Shown one piece after another: positions 14,501-27,124 of a DNA stretch of 64,000 nucleotides. The DNA is from Medicago truncatula (Eukaryota > Streptophyta > Magnoliopsida > Fabales > Fabaceae): NCBI RefSeq assembly GCF_003473485.1, contig NC_053045.1, positions 58,136,494-58,200,493 on the forward strand. Direction: 5' to 3'. The translations under genes and the position numbers were made by a program. The notes beneath the pieces were generated by a model. It was not told where the DNA came from. It did no database searches and saw only the letters and a list, made by a program, of their open reading frames with translations. Each line of letters starts with the position of its first letter. The stretch's first letter is position 1.

Positions 14501-17500
14501 AATTGCAAATTTACCATTCTCCGTGATCTTGAGAAAAGGTAAACCCTTTGCACCAGATTTGTGTGCTTCATTGTAAATACCACCATTTGCACCAGATTTC
14601 TTAAGAACTGAATTTGAGTACTTTTTTGCACCAGAAGGTACACAAATTACTTTAATAACACCACCACACTCCAAGGAATCAGAAAAAACCTTGAAGGAAG
14701 ACCCTGAGAAAATGTCAGATACCTGCCAGCCAATGAAAAGTTATATCTTAGCAAGATGAAGCAAATCTAGGTAAGTTATGGCAATACAAACTAAAACACA
14801 AGCAATGATTCAACACAGGATTACAGCAAGCTATATCATAGAAACTACCATATGCTACAAACCACAAAAGTACTATGGAGGAGGTGAAATAAAGATCATT
14901 ACATCTTTTAATTCTAGATCAAATCTGGTATCTGGACGGTCCGAACCATATCTATTCATTGCTTCAGCATATGTAAGCCTGGGGAAAGGGTTTGGTAATT
15001 CCACGCCCTTAATTTCAAGAAAAACCTGCAATAAAAACCAACTTCAAAATTAGCCATAATATACATGATGATTTTTATGGTTTTCTTTATGTGAAACCAC
15101 GTCCACAAAAGATCTATATCAAACAAAATCTACAAACATTAACACCTTCCCATTTCAACATATATCTTTTCTTGAAATAAGTGAGACTGCAAATATCAAC
15201 ACCTGCTTCTAAATCTTTAATAGTATCATTTGACATTTCAAATCACCAAAAGAAGTTATCATCTGTTGATACCTTGTTCCTCCATTCTAAATTTTTATTT
15301 AATATATGTTTCCATTACTTCAAAATTGTGGATAAAATGAATATGATTATAGATGGCATAAACTAACCTTTCTGATCAACTCTTCATTAAGAGACAACAT
15401 ATCCTCTAAAGGAGTAAAAGCCATCTCCATATCTAGTTGTGTGAACTCAGGTTGTCTATCAGCTCTTAGATCTTCATCCCGAAAACATCTGTAAAAGGTA
15501 AATTGCATTTGATCCAGAAAGAAAAATGGTCACTTGCATCACAGTCTTTTTATTGTAATTTTGGTTTAGCTTATAAAAGCAAGCATTCAGTATTCTTGGT
15601 TTATGTAAATCACACAACCAAATGCTTTTTTTATGGGAAAAAGGGAAGAGTTTTTACAAACCTCCATAACATAAGCCAGGATACAAATAACCTCAATAAA
15701 TAAAAAAATAAGAGAATATTATACCTTGCTACTTGATAATATTTATCAAAACCAGCTACCATTAGCATTTGCTTAAATAGCTGAGGGCTTTGTGGCAAGG
15801 CATAGAATGTTCCTTGCTTCGTAATTCATGTGACAGAATCAACAAAACGTAAAATAAATTACATCTCTTAAAAAATAGATAAAACATTCATATTGCTTTT
15901 CATCTTAGCAATGCTCTTCTCATAAAAGATGTTATGCCAATAAAATAAAATAAAAGAAAATAAAATAAAAATTCAGTGGCATGATACAAACAACTTACTT
16001 ATGGGAAAATACTACAATTTTTGCAATCATTTCTACACAGTCAAAACACAACAGATATATATCAAAGGACAGTCCTTTGTGCACACATGCACAAGGCAAA
16101 TCTGCATACGTTCTACATTAATGCCATTGAGGTATAGGTAGTAAATATCTTTTGAAGCTGGGATCATAAATCCTGTCAACTACTAAATTCAACATTGCAA
16201 TATCCAATTGAGCGTTTGAAAAAACAATTAATTGATCTGATTATGCAAAAGATAAATCTAATTGCCTGGATGAACTTCTGACGACACCAATATTTTTAAA
16301 GTCTGTCAACTTATTTGCTCTATTGTAACTAAAATCCATACTAAACAAAGAGAGAAAAAGACTAGTAAAATGTTAGACAAATATAATTAAATAACAATCG
16401 CATGCAATAGGTGAAAAAATCTAAATACCTGGATTCTTGATGGAACTAAATAATCCCGGGCACCTTCTGGTGTGGATCTTGACAGTATTGGAGTTTCAAT
16501 CTACCTTATGAACAAAAAAGGTAAAGATCAACACAGGATACCAAATACCAACAACCGAAGTACGATGTGCAATAGACTCAAAAATTCAAAAGATGAACCT
16601 ACTGGATAGTACCTCCACAAAACCATGTATGTCTTCTAGATATCTTCGCATGAGTTTAACCACATTATGCCGCAGCAACATGTTAGAATTCATTTGTTGC
16701 CTCCTTAGATCAAGATATCGATACCTAAAAATTCTTAATTGTAAGCAATAAATCTCTAATCTCAACTCATCAATAAATTACAATTGGAGGTAAGACAAAT
16801 GAAAACATCAACCACAATCAAACATGTGTCAGCAGAACATTCAACCACATCATTAAACTTGATAAAATATCATAATTTTACAACCAAATGAGGAATTAAT
16901 ACTAAATGAGGAATTATCTAATTGTGGTGGTCGAGTCCCATGTCGTGTTTAGGCATTGGTTAACCACTTCTTGTAATTATTGAGAACAGCTTGTATCTTT
17001 TATAGTAGTCTTTTCGGTACATCTTGTGCTGTGAAGATTGCTATGGCAGTGTTAATATAATCCATTTTTGCTTGTTCAAAAAAAAAAAAAAAAACTAACA
17101 GACTTCACCAAAACTTGAAATAGTAAGAAATTCTCCACTTTCAAACTCGATTTCAAGCTTCAAAAATAAAAACTCATCACAGCTTCCACCTAGATATGAA
17201 TACCTTACAAAGCAAGGACATGCCTTGCAGAACCTAGACATTACAGATTTCAACAAAGGATACCATGAAAAACAAAGACAGAATGCTGGTCTTACCGGTG
17301 AAAAACCGTGACAGTATGCTGATTGCAGACCGGAACAGCCCAGACCCGTGGATCTTCAATAGTTCTAATTTAATTTTGAGTATTGTAATATTTTAAATTG
17401 ATCTGTGCTGCATTATGTTATATCAGTCGGTGTTGAACTTATGTATATTTTTCCGAATGCTTGCTGTTTATGTTTTCTGAGTGTAAAATAATCAATTAAT

Positions 17501-18697
17501 GATGACTTTTTTTAGGGTACGAGACTAATGTAATAGTTGAATAACTATTGTGCAACACTAGCTCAAAGTCATGGCAGTAAAGGATGAATAGCACTAGATC
17601 ACAAGATTGAGAACAAATCAGGGCTGTGTTAGACTAAAATCTGATTAGAGTTTTGAAGGCTATCAATTAGAAACTCTTTCAGCTCCATGTAAACTACCTA
17701 ATGCAGAGCTAAAGCATTAGAAAGACAGTTTCTAAGGGTCTAATAATGAGCATCATATGATGCTTGGTGAATAGCAATAATGTTGAATTTTTCTAAGGGT
17801 CTGTTTGGGAAGGGGGGGTTTGGAGGGCTAAGTCTATATTTTGATATATATATTTGGCATGTTTAAAAAAGTAAAAGAACATCATGATTAATGATCATGT
17901 AATAATAGTTCAATCACACTTAATTGATTTAAAAAAAAAAAAACAGTTTATAGTGTTCATAATTTAAAAAAGAAAACAATTTTTGTTCTGCAATAAAATA
18001 TAGATTTTGACATTTCTACTTTGTTTTGCTTTGGCATGTGTTTCGGTGATACCCTCAATAACTTGTATATATAAATAAGCAATGACAGGAAGACTTACCT
18101 CAAACGGACTTCCTCTCTAAGAGAATCTTTGGCATGATCAGTTGTAGTAACTAAGAATGGTAACTTTGCATTGACAGAATTTAAAAGTTGAACATCATTA
18201 GCAGCAATCTCGATGAAGCCGGTTTTGATCTTGTTGTTGATTGATTGATTTGGACGAGGCCTAACAATGCCTTGAATGGCAACCACGTACTCCAATCTAA
18301 GGTTATTGATAGCAGAATGGGCAACAGGAAATTCATCTGGAAGTGTTGTAACCTGAACAATGCCTGTATGGTCTCTAAGATTGAGAAAAGTGAGTCCACC
18401 GTGGAGTCTGTGAAGTGCAACCCAGCCACAAAGACGAACCGTTTTGCCGACATCGTTGGAAGATAATTCGCCGCAATGATGAGTTCTTGAAACCCATTGA
18501 AGGGATTCGTTGAGTGTTTCTGTTTCAGAAGGAAGTGGTTGTTGCTGTTGTATTGAAGCAGAAACAGAAGAAAGGGTTCTGGTTCTGGTTCTGGAAATTA
18601 AAGTTGGAATGGTTTTGGAAAGTCTAGAGAGAAAGAAAATTGATGGGGTCCGTCGAAGGGTCGTCAAAGGTAATGCTCTAAGGAATAGAGAAGACAT
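11573..18697 (-). CDS. Aspartyl-tRNA synthetase, organellar type, 13 exons
   Basis: Charges tRNA-Asp with aspartate in plastids and mitochondria (bacterial-type AspRS). Exons in order: 18099-18697, 16613-16724, 16429-16500, 15725-15816, 15368-15488, 14903-15025, 14515-14722, 14232-14419, 14063-14134, 13868-13966, 13689-13769, 12442-12499, 11573-11739. They sum to 1992 nt or 663 aa, close to the Arabidopsis organellar enzyme as I remember it. The Arg/Ser-rich N-terminus is a likely transit peptide. An OB-fold anticodon-binding domain follows ([20 protein letters not shown]). Class II motif 2 is seen in [19 protein letters not shown] and motif 3 in [14 protein letters not shown]. The GAD insertion domain lies in exons 7-8. 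The exon 11 donor reads CAG|GCTAGT, an apparent GC-AG intron; the GTACAT 4 bp on would lead to a stop. Exon 4 uses the acceptor GAAG|CAAGG, giving [15 protein letters not shown]. No breaks were seen. Confidence 0.95.
12500..13688 (-). other. AspRS intron 11, 1189 bp, GC donor
   Basis: The largest 3'-side intron of the gene. It contains diverged repeats of the phrases AAGTATTTC(A/G)AG and AAGTGTTATG (about 12735-12890). I recognise no coding frame or transposon ends. Confidence 0.5.
16917..17093 (+). mobile_element. 5'-truncated LINE 3' tail with poly(A), AspRS intron 1
   Basis: About 160 bp of plus-strand sequence ends in TATAATCCATTTTTGCTTG and then a run of about 17 A. It resembles the 3' untranslated tail of plant L1-type LINEs, which commonly insert as 5'-truncated copies with poly(A). 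A target-site duplication is not evident. It lies in the 1374-bp first intron of the AspRS gene, opposite in direction. Confidence 0.5.
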
Positions 18698-18989
18698 ATT
18701 GTTCTTCTTCTGTTCTGCGTTGAGAAAGGGTAATGTAACAAAATCAATTAATATTCCAGAACTTAGAGAGAAGTAGTGCCAGCGCCGTCGTCACTCTTCT
18801 CATCTGCTTTACAAGCCCATTTTCTTGTCTTATATTTTTAATTTCAGAATTTCTTTTTCCACCCTCCAACTTTCTTGTACACGCTCATTTTGATGATAAG
18901 TTTTTAAGGATGATGTTCCAATCTTAGGTAGTGAAGACTCCAAAACTAGTATTTATAAATGAATTTACATTTACCCTCTTCTAAGAATA

Positions 18990-19305
18990 CTATCAAATGT
19001 ATTGGATTAGAATTCTATGGGATTTTAAAATATTTTTTAATTATAAAAAAGTCTTGTGGTATTCAATCAAGACTTTTTACAATTTAAAAAAAGTCTTATG
19101 GTATTCAATCAAGACTCTTTGTCATTTTAAAAAAGTCTTGAGGTATTCCATCAAGACTTTTCTTCATTTAAAAAAAGTCTTGTGGTATTCAAGATCATTC
19201 AAATTTTGAAGGATTGTTTAATAAATTGAATTTTAATGGATTTTGTAGTGTAATTTTAACAAGAAAAAGTCTTTCAAGAAAAGATGAGATTTATTGAGAT
19301 TGTTA

Positions 19306-19337
<32 letters not shown>

Positions 19338-20135
19338 TTCTCTATCTCTCCATTCTCTCTATCTCTCATCTCTCATCCCCCCTCTCTCCCTCACTCTATC
19401 TCATAAAAAAATAAAAAATTGTATTGAGAATATTATGATAGAAAGTATGTCGTAATCAATGTTCTGCAAATCGAGTGTTAACTCTCCGAGATTACCGAGT
19501 TTACATTTTTAGGTACAAAAATCATGTTAACTCTGAGGTAAAATCGGTTTCTGGTAAAATTGGAAGGTTTAATGAGATTGACCGAGTTAACACTCGGTAA
19601 ACTCGTGTAACTCGACCGATTTGTAATGGCTGACACAATTTTTTTTTTTAAACATTTGTAAGTACTAGCATAATTTTAAATATGTACAATTGAATTTTGT
19701 GGGAATAACATTTTTAACAAATAAAAAATGTGTATTGAGAATAATGTGTTAGAGTATTTTTTAGTCCCTTAAAATCTTATAAAATCCATAAAATTTTTAA
19801 AATTTGAAAATCAATAGTAAAAGAATTTTTTATTGGTTTTATTTTTCTTTATTCAAACGCTGGAATTTATTTGTTCATTATTTTTATCATTCATGCTTGT
19901 AAGTTTGTTTTTTTTCCCTAAAATTCATTGAATCCTTTGAAATTTTAAAATCATATAAAATCCTTTGAAATCCTTAAAAGTCTGTATGATAAATCCTTTA
20001 AAATCTTGAGTGTATAAAATCTTTTACATAAAAAGTCTTTTAAAATCTCACAGAATCAATACAATCTCACACAGTCTTTTAAAATTTTAAAGACTTTTTT
20101 TATTAAAATAGTCTTTTAAAATTCTAATCCAATAC
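18990..20135. mobile_element. Non-autonomous inverted-repeat element with subterminal repeats
   Basis: The left end has GTATTGGATTAGAATT (18999-19014) and the right end its inverse AATTCTAATCCAATAC (20116-20131). Just inside the left end, four diverged copies of AAAGTCTTGTGGTATTCAATC alternate with inverted AAGACTTTT (19048-19192). The right side has matching TTTTAAAGACTTTT phrases. A (CT)n run lies at 19303-19334. There is no coding capacity. End structure and subterminal motifs suggest a small CACTA- or hAT-type derivative; the family is not certain. Confidence 0.55.
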
Positions 20136-20149
20136 ACCCCCCTAAATCT

Positions 20150-20480
20150 AAAGGGTGTGTTTGGATTCAAAGGATTTAGGAGAGAAAAAGAGGAGAGGGT
20201 GTTTTTTCAAGTCTAAGGTTGCTAACATGTAACTCTAATGATTTTGAAATTATCTAATTTACCACCAATGAAATGGATTTACATTTACCCTCTTCTAAGA
20301 ATTTAAAACTGAATTCAAGTCTTTTTTTTTACCACAAAACAAAATTCTTAGAGGTACATGCTAGCAATCACTTGTTCACTCATTTCATTTGTTATAACTT
20401 AGATAATTTCAAAATCATTGGAGACGTCTATCTAATAAGAAAAAAAAATGATTATAATCATCCACCCCTTAATGGAGACT
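20150..20480. repeat. Imperfect foldback repeat
   Basis: AATGATTTTGAAATTATCTAA (20238-20258) is matched in inverse by TTAGATAATTTCAAAATCATT (20399-20419), with further pairing around AAGAATTT / AAATTCTTAGA. The phrase TTTACATTTACCCTCTTCTA also occurs at about 18963, just left of the preceding element. A small MITE is likely. Confidence 0.45.
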
Positions 20481-20906
20481 AATCATCACTTAAGTTGGCA
20501 TAAAATAAAATAAAAAAGCCACGTACAAAAACCATTTGATCTTATTGGGAAAAAATGACCACAGTTTAATGATTGAATTATTATTAAGTCGCATATATAG
20601 TTCATCATTAGAAACATATGTGAAACTTTCATATATTTTTTGTTGACAGGAGCAACAATATTTTCATTTAGGGACCATAAACAACACTATTTCGTCTCGT
20701 ATCTCTTGCTAGCAGAGCAACCATTAATTAACAAGCTGTTCACGAGGGGAAGATTACAAACTAAAAGTGTCGTTTTTGTATGTGGCATTTTTTTTATGCC
20801 AAATAAATAATAAATAAATAACTATGGAGATGGTTAATTTGTCACACTCTCACTAGTCACTACCTACTTAGTTTCCAATCTTTTCGTTCGCTTCACGGGA
20901 TGCCAA

Positions 20907-23900
20907 GAGTATTGTTGTTGACACATTTGGTTTGAATGAGACACACGAGTAATTTATCTAAATGCCCTTTGGTAGTTAACTGCCGAAGTTTTAGAAAATC
21001 GGTTGCAGTTAACTATCGAGGATTTCCTCGGCAGTAAACTGCTGAAGCGTCCTGAAACCAAGACAGAGGCGGTAGCTTCATTTCCTGAACCTGTAATGTG
21101 TTTCAAACACAAAACACGTAATGTGTTTCAAACACAAAACACAACATATGTACCTGTTTTTTTTTTATGCATAACGGTTCAAATGGCAAAACAAATATGG
21201 GCGCAAATGCACAACTTAATTAAGCCAACATTTTTATACCATTAAACAAAGTAAAATATCCCATGAAATTAAAATCAATGTCATCAAAATACCAAAACTA
21301 AAAAACAAGTCCTAAAATACAAACCACTACTACTGGTCCTGGTCCTGGTCTTGGTCCTGCTGATGCTTCTGGTGCCTCCTCCTCAGCCTTTGGCCTCGCC
21401 TCCTGGTCAAGATCGGCGCGATTTGCTCCATAAGATGGCTCATGGCCTGAAACCACTACTGAGGGCCCATGACCTCCTCCTGGCCCATCTGTGCATCAGT
21501 GTAGGCAACAGCGGCACTAACCATGTCATAGGTGTCAGGCAAGCTTCTCGCCTCATACCGCTCCCACTGTTATGCAATGATCTGCTCTTCATTTGCTGGC
21601 CTCGGAAGATCTCTTGGAAGAGGTGGCAAAATTTGAGGGTGAGACACCCTAGTGTACCATAACATATAGCCATCCGCCATCAGCCATGTCTGCTCACCCC
21701 AATCGGCCTCCTTGAGCATGTGAGTGCGAGAGTTGACGAATGCCTGCACAATCTGAGTCGGTGGTAGCTCTACAACATCCGTCGGATGTCTGGGGACGGT
21801 ATGGACGTACCCGTACTGCCTCAAAACCCTCTCGGGCAAGTGACGGTACACCCTACGAACACCGCACATAATCCAACCTGAATACCAGAAAACCTCCTCA
21901 AAATCATGTATCTCCCTGTGTTCTTCGTACGACCTCTAGCATACGTCATCAAACTGTATACGATCAAGCAGTGACCGATACATGACCCACTCTCCATGAC
22001 CCTTCTGAAGCTTCCACCTCGCCGAAACCGGATAGTTTTCCATGTAGTAAGTGTTGGGATCAACACTGTAAAAGCTAGGAAAATGAGCCAAAAATCATGC
22101 CTGCACAAACCAAACAAATCACATTTATAAATTATTACGCACGAAAAAATATAACAAAAAAATAAAAGTTAAGGTTCATATTTATAAGTTTCTTACAGTG
22201 AATAGTGTCACGCTTCCCCCAAGAGCTCTGTCTCCAGGCCTACACGCCTCAGCTAACTCGTCGTATAAGTATGCAAGTGTCATCCCTCCCTAGGAATAAT
22301 TACGCATCCCTGCGTAGCCCTCCTCCATGGTCGTCAGATAGACCAACTCGATGTGTTTGTTGCTTCTATCATCACACAACAAGCATCCTACAAGATAGAG
22401 AAGATAACACTTCACACAAAATGTCCTAACTCTCTGCAGCTCCTCCATCTCCTCTAGATCCTCCGTATCCGCCAATACGTTAGCCCTACCAAGGTACCTC
22501 GTATATAACTCCATCAGCTTCAGGTAACTAATGTACCCACCGTACTCCGTACCACAAATTTTCTCCGCCTCCTGCTGCGACACACCCAAGTGCCTCATCA
22601 GTAATGCCGCTCCCTCATGTCTCATCATCTTCTTCCCATGGCTCAACATCCACCCCTCAATCTGAAGATGCATAAGACATGCGACATCATCCAAAATCAC
22701 AGTCATCTCCCCCAAGGGCATGTGAAAAGTGTTGGTCTCGAGATGCCACCTCTCGCATAGAGTCATCAGCAGATCATGAGGCACAGTGGCGTAGCCCAGG
22801 TAAACCAAATCATGTAACCCGCTCTCCCTAAGCGGATCCCAAAACCAATCTTGATTCCCGTTTGGGCGTCCGAGACTCAAAATCTTAGCCCCATGGTTAA
22901 TCGGTTTTACAACACGCAGCTTACGAACATGAAATAATAGAAAAATAAACATAGTTTAAACAATTTATACATTAAACAATGTAAACATTTAACTAAACAA
23001 AATAAAGCTTAACAAATGCAAAAATAAAACATAACACATGTAAACCTTAAAACTTAAATAAACCACATAACAAAATAATTTTAAATCATAATTAAACATA
23101 AAGAAAAAAATAAAAGTTGAAATAAAGAAAATATAAAGAAAATAATTAAACATAAAGAAAAGAATTAAAAAAAAACATATAAAAGTGGATATAATAATTA
23201 AACAAACACACATATAAAGAAAATAATTAAACATAAAGAAAAAACATTTTAAAAAATTACACTTACGTTCTCTGAATTATACCAAAGCGGCAACGCCACA
23301 TGATTGGCATAAGAGTGCAGCAAAGATAGGTCGTCCGGTCCTCTAGGAAAAGGAGGGTCCACAGGTAACACCTCCGGGGCAGCAGCTGCTGCAATTTCAT
23401 CATCATCTGCTATATGCTGCTGCTCTGGTATATGATCCTGGTCATACTCACCATCCATAACATCGTGGTGTACCTGATCCTGATAATTCAGGTACTCCAC
23501 CTGCTGGCTCGGATCAACCACCTGCGACTCTTCGGGCTGTGTAGCTTGAGAAGCCTCCTGCGAACTCCCTGAACCATCCACCCTCCGACCTCTGTTGGCT
23601 TTGAGTCATTGCACGCCTACCACCAATCATCTTAAATGGATCAATGGGGTCCTGATCGGTCATATCTACACAAAAAATTATAAAATTAACATCATTCAAC
23701 TTATACATTCAACCACTTTATCAAACACACTAAACCTAAACTTTCACATTCAACCACTTTATCAAATAAACACATTGAACCTAAACATTATCATACACAC
23801 TATCATTCACATTCAAACGTAAATAATCAAATGCATTATCATACACATTCAACCTAAACATAACCTAAACTAAACATAAACATTCATCTTCGTTGAAAAA

Positions 23901-24540
23901 TCAAAACCACATTCAACCTAATACAATATACACTTTTTCGAATTACAATTAACATCATATCCATAACCTAAACTAACTAAATAATCAGTAAAATTGTCAT
24001 TGATGCATTTTATCAAACACTTTGTGTGCAAAGTATCAAACATACTCAAAATGTGTTCTTTTGCCACCATTCAAAACCACATTATACTCTAACATCATTC
24101 AATCATCAATTAAAGCAACTACATTCAATTATAAACTACATGCAATCATCAAAAATTCAATTCCTACATCAGCCCTAACCACATAAAAACTACCATTTTT
24201 TTTAAAAAAAAAAAACCTACACAAACTAACATTATGATTAAAAATGAGTCAAGATACTTACTTGTGATTAAATGGAGATTATGCACTTGATTTCGCTCAA
24301 AAATCGAAATTGGAGAAGTTGGTTGGTTTTGAAATTTTTTCGAACAATTGCAGCAATACCTAGAAAACTGAGTTTCTAATTCTGTTTATGTTCAGTTCGC
24401 AGCGGCAGTTAACTGTCGAGGAAATCCTCGATAATTAACTGCAGCCGATTTTCTAAAACTTTGGCAGTTAACTGCCGAGGGGCATTTAGATAAATTACTT
24501 GTGTGTCTCAGCCAAACTAAATTTGTCATCAGCAATACTC
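20907..24540. mobile_element. Mutator-like element carrying a PMD gene
   Basis: A 3634-bp element bounded by GAGTATTG and CAATACTC and flanked by a perfect 9-bp direct repeat GGATGCCAA (20898-20906 and 24541-24549), the duplication length of Mutator elements. The inverted repeats run about 140 bp on each side with high identity and include GACACAC(G/A)AGTAATTTA, then several CAGTTAACTGCCGAGG-like inverted motifs. No MULE transposase is present. The cargo is a plant-mobile-domain gene on the minus strand, so the element must move in trans, if at all. The perfect duplication and similar ends suggest a fairly recent insertion. Confidence 0.88.
21340..23668 (-). pseudogene. Plant mobile domain (PMD) / MAIN-like gene in MULE
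   Basis: Three exons are inferred. Exon 1 is 23267-23668 (MTDQDPIDPFKMIGGRRAM... LPLWYNSEN, GTAAGT donor). Exon 2 is 22197-22919 and holds the PMD core, e.g. GLHDLVYLGYATVPHDLL, LCERWHLETNTFHMPLGEMT and GYISYLKLMELYTRYLGR. Exon 3 runs from about 22106 to about 21340 (MENYPVSARWKLQ, HLPERVLRQYGYVHTVPRHP, EQTWLMADGYMLWYTRVSHP). The family includes MAIN and the long form of protein phosphatase 7, and is known from both host genes and transposons. This copy is broken: a one-base shift separates the start of exon 1 from its body, a TAG replaces a Trp codon after RNYS in exon 2, and further stops occur in exon 3. The C-terminal tail is rich in Asp-Gln repeats. Confidence 0.82.
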
Positions 24541-24549
24541 GGATGCCAA

Positions 24550-25180
24550 TGTCTCCAAAGCTCAATTCCAAAACTTTACATAAAATAAGCCAAACAATTT
24601 CATAACTATTTCTTGAAGGTTGATCATGCAATTTATCTGGGTGAAAGATGTTACCGGTTGTGGTTTACATTTTTAGGGACATGCATTCACATCTCGTGAG
24701 GGAGTGAAAAAGTTGATAGCCTAACAATTCGATATGTTACTCTTTTTCTTTTCTTTTTTTGAGGAAAGATACGTTACTCGTTGTTATTCATCAAGATTCA
24801 ACTTAATTTCCGTTGGTCGATATCCATAACAAATTGATATATCACAAACTATAAACCCAAACAAGTAACATTTGAAAAAACTTTATAAACACCTCTACTT
24901 AATTACGAAATGATTATTATCATATGTTTAATTTTGTGGTGACAATAGTTCATTTTGAGTGACATGATTCTAGATAAAATTAAGTTTTTTTTCCGACAAT
25001 AATAAAATTAAGTTGAATGTTTATGTTTGAATATATTTATATACAATTAATTTTAACATGAAATTTAAAACTAAAATAAACTGTAGAAGTCAAAAACTAC
25101 AAATTTTTGTTCATAAAATCAACTTTACAAACAAAATCAATTGTCTTTTTGATCATCCAAACACGATAAAATCAATTTTG
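24550..25180. other. Intergenic, nothing recognised
   Basis: AT-rich DNA right of the MULE target duplication. There is no coding frame of a known family and no repeat edge. Confidence 0.4.
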
Positions 25181-25189
25181 CAACATCTA

Positions 25190-25990
25190 GAATTATTTTT
25201 TACCACCAAAATTAAAACCAAACATATGCTTATTCATGCTAACTTATAAATGATAAACTAACCATTAAATTAGATAGCATTTTCGTGATGTCAAAGAGAG
25301 CCATAGTGTATTACTATAGTCAATTGGATTCTATATTTGTAAGATTGATTAGACTACCATAATTTCTCATCAAACAAAAAGTTGTGACTGCAGGTCCCGT
25401 CTCATTCATATCTTCATGCCATGCGTTTTTATATTAGTATTTTTTTTTAATGATCGATAAAAAAAAAAAAAAAAATTGAACAAACATCATAATTGAATTG
25501 AAAAGGAAAATATTTGTGCATGGAAACATTATCAAAAGGTATCAATCATAGACATCCAAATCAATAAAAAAAATAGTGGAATCCAATTGATAAAATTTAA
25601 CGTGGTCCCTCCAAATCATGTCATTGCATTATATGGTTGAAGAAAATATCCCTGAAATTCTATAATGATGATAATCATAAGAGCAAATTGTTTATGCTTG
25701 CAATTTTCCATCCTATTATATCAATAGTAACTTGCAAGTGAATTTCACTTGCCCAAGATCATCATTACATGTTATATGTCCAGAAGTTTGAGTATATGTC
25801 TGATCAATCTCAGCTATATATTCCCGAGTCAAGTAAAGGAATAGCAAATTTTCCAGCTAACTCAAGTCCAAATTAATATTGTTAGAAAATAAACAAACTT
25901 TATTTTATGAGTGTTGTAGCAATGGCAACTGTAAAACAAGACGAACTAATAATTCGAATATTCATCATGCATGGGACAACTATATATAAA
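25190..25990 (+). repeat. Diverged duplicate of 49740-50150
   Basis: Shared blocks in the same order include ACCAAACATA(T/G)GCTTATTCAT, TCAATTGGATTCTATATTTG, CTGTGACTGCAGGTCCC-like and CTTGCAAGTGAATTTCACTT, then GTTATATGTCC(A/T)GAAGTTTG. Spacing differs through insertions and deletions; this copy is about 400 bp longer. The first part resembles one arm of the MITE at 48113-48389. Confidence 0.7.
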
Positions 25991-26750
25991 GTGGAGGTAT
26001 CAGAGTTCGAACTCCAGTCATGACGTCCAGCATAATAATTTCGGTATTTTTTACGTATTGAGCTAGAATTTATGGACAGCTATACAACTTTTAAATACTT
26101 ATATCGGATCTATCAACTTTAATTCGCTTATTTATATTTTATTCATATTTATTCTATTACAATTCACATTTTAATATTGTAACTTTCATTGAGAAATGTG
26201 TCACCAAAAATGACAACGTACTCCAATAGTAAACAATTTCAAAATTGAGTTCGTTTCTTAAAAATCTTACCAAGAACTTCCCTTTGATGGTGAGATTATT
26301 TTAGGTTTTATTTTGATCTCTTAAATTATTTCTATTCTATTTTGACCTATTAAATAACAAATGCCCAGTCATTGAGCTGTGTTTTATTAGGACTTCTCAC
26401 TATCTATATTCTATATGAGGAAGTATTAATGGTAAGCTATAAAAATGAAGGATCATGTTCCTTAAAAACAAATGAAGGATCATTAAGGAACATGGTAGAA
26501 AATACTTGAGATGATCGATAAGAATTCGCAATTGTTGGCAAATTGTAATCCTAATAAACCAATAATACTCTCTCCTTTTCTTTTTATAAAAGCATGCAAC
26601 AAAAATCGTTGTTATTAAAAAATAATTAAATATGGTTTTTGTTCATATAAATATTTAAATTTTTTCGTTATAGTTTCTCTAAAAATATTATTTTTGGTCG
26701 TCAAAAAATATACATTCTCACTTTTAATGTATACTTTTGAGTCAACTAAT
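25990..26750. other. Intergenic; possible tRNA-like SINE scrap
   Basis: A box B-like GAGTTCGAACTCC lies at 26001-26013 without a clear box A. The rest is AT-rich with no recognisable gene. Confidence 0.35.
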
Positions 26751-26758
26751 ATGTAATA

Positions 26759-27017
26759 CTCTCTCCGTCCCATATTAGATGACTTAGTTGACTCCGACAC
26801 ACGTACCAATGCATATGTTTTATCTTTGATATCTTCAATTCTCTACTAAAAAAAATTATGAAAATTTAATATTTTAAAAATATTCATTAAGACGAATCTA
26901 ACAACATCTTACATGATATTATTTATCTTTGTGAATTAGTAGAAAAATATGGTCAAAGTATGTTAAGTCAATAATGTATATCGTCAAATAGGTCATCTAT
27001 TGAAGGGACAGAGAGAG
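26759..27017. mobile_element. Stowaway-type MITE (259 bp)
   Basis: Starts CTCTCTCCGTCCC, ends GGGACAGAGAGAG, and is flanked by TA on both sides (26757-26758, 27018-27019). These are the ends and target duplication of Tc1/mariner-derived Stowaway MITEs. Inner arms TTAGATGACTTAG / GGTCATCTATT extend the pairing. Non-coding. Confidence 0.8.
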
Positions 27018-27124
27018 TATTATCTAAAATTTTAAATGATTTTTATAAGAATATTTAGAATATTATAAGATAGCAGATAGTTTGTAGGCATCAAGTAACT
27101 ATCTACATTGTTGTTTAGAAATCC

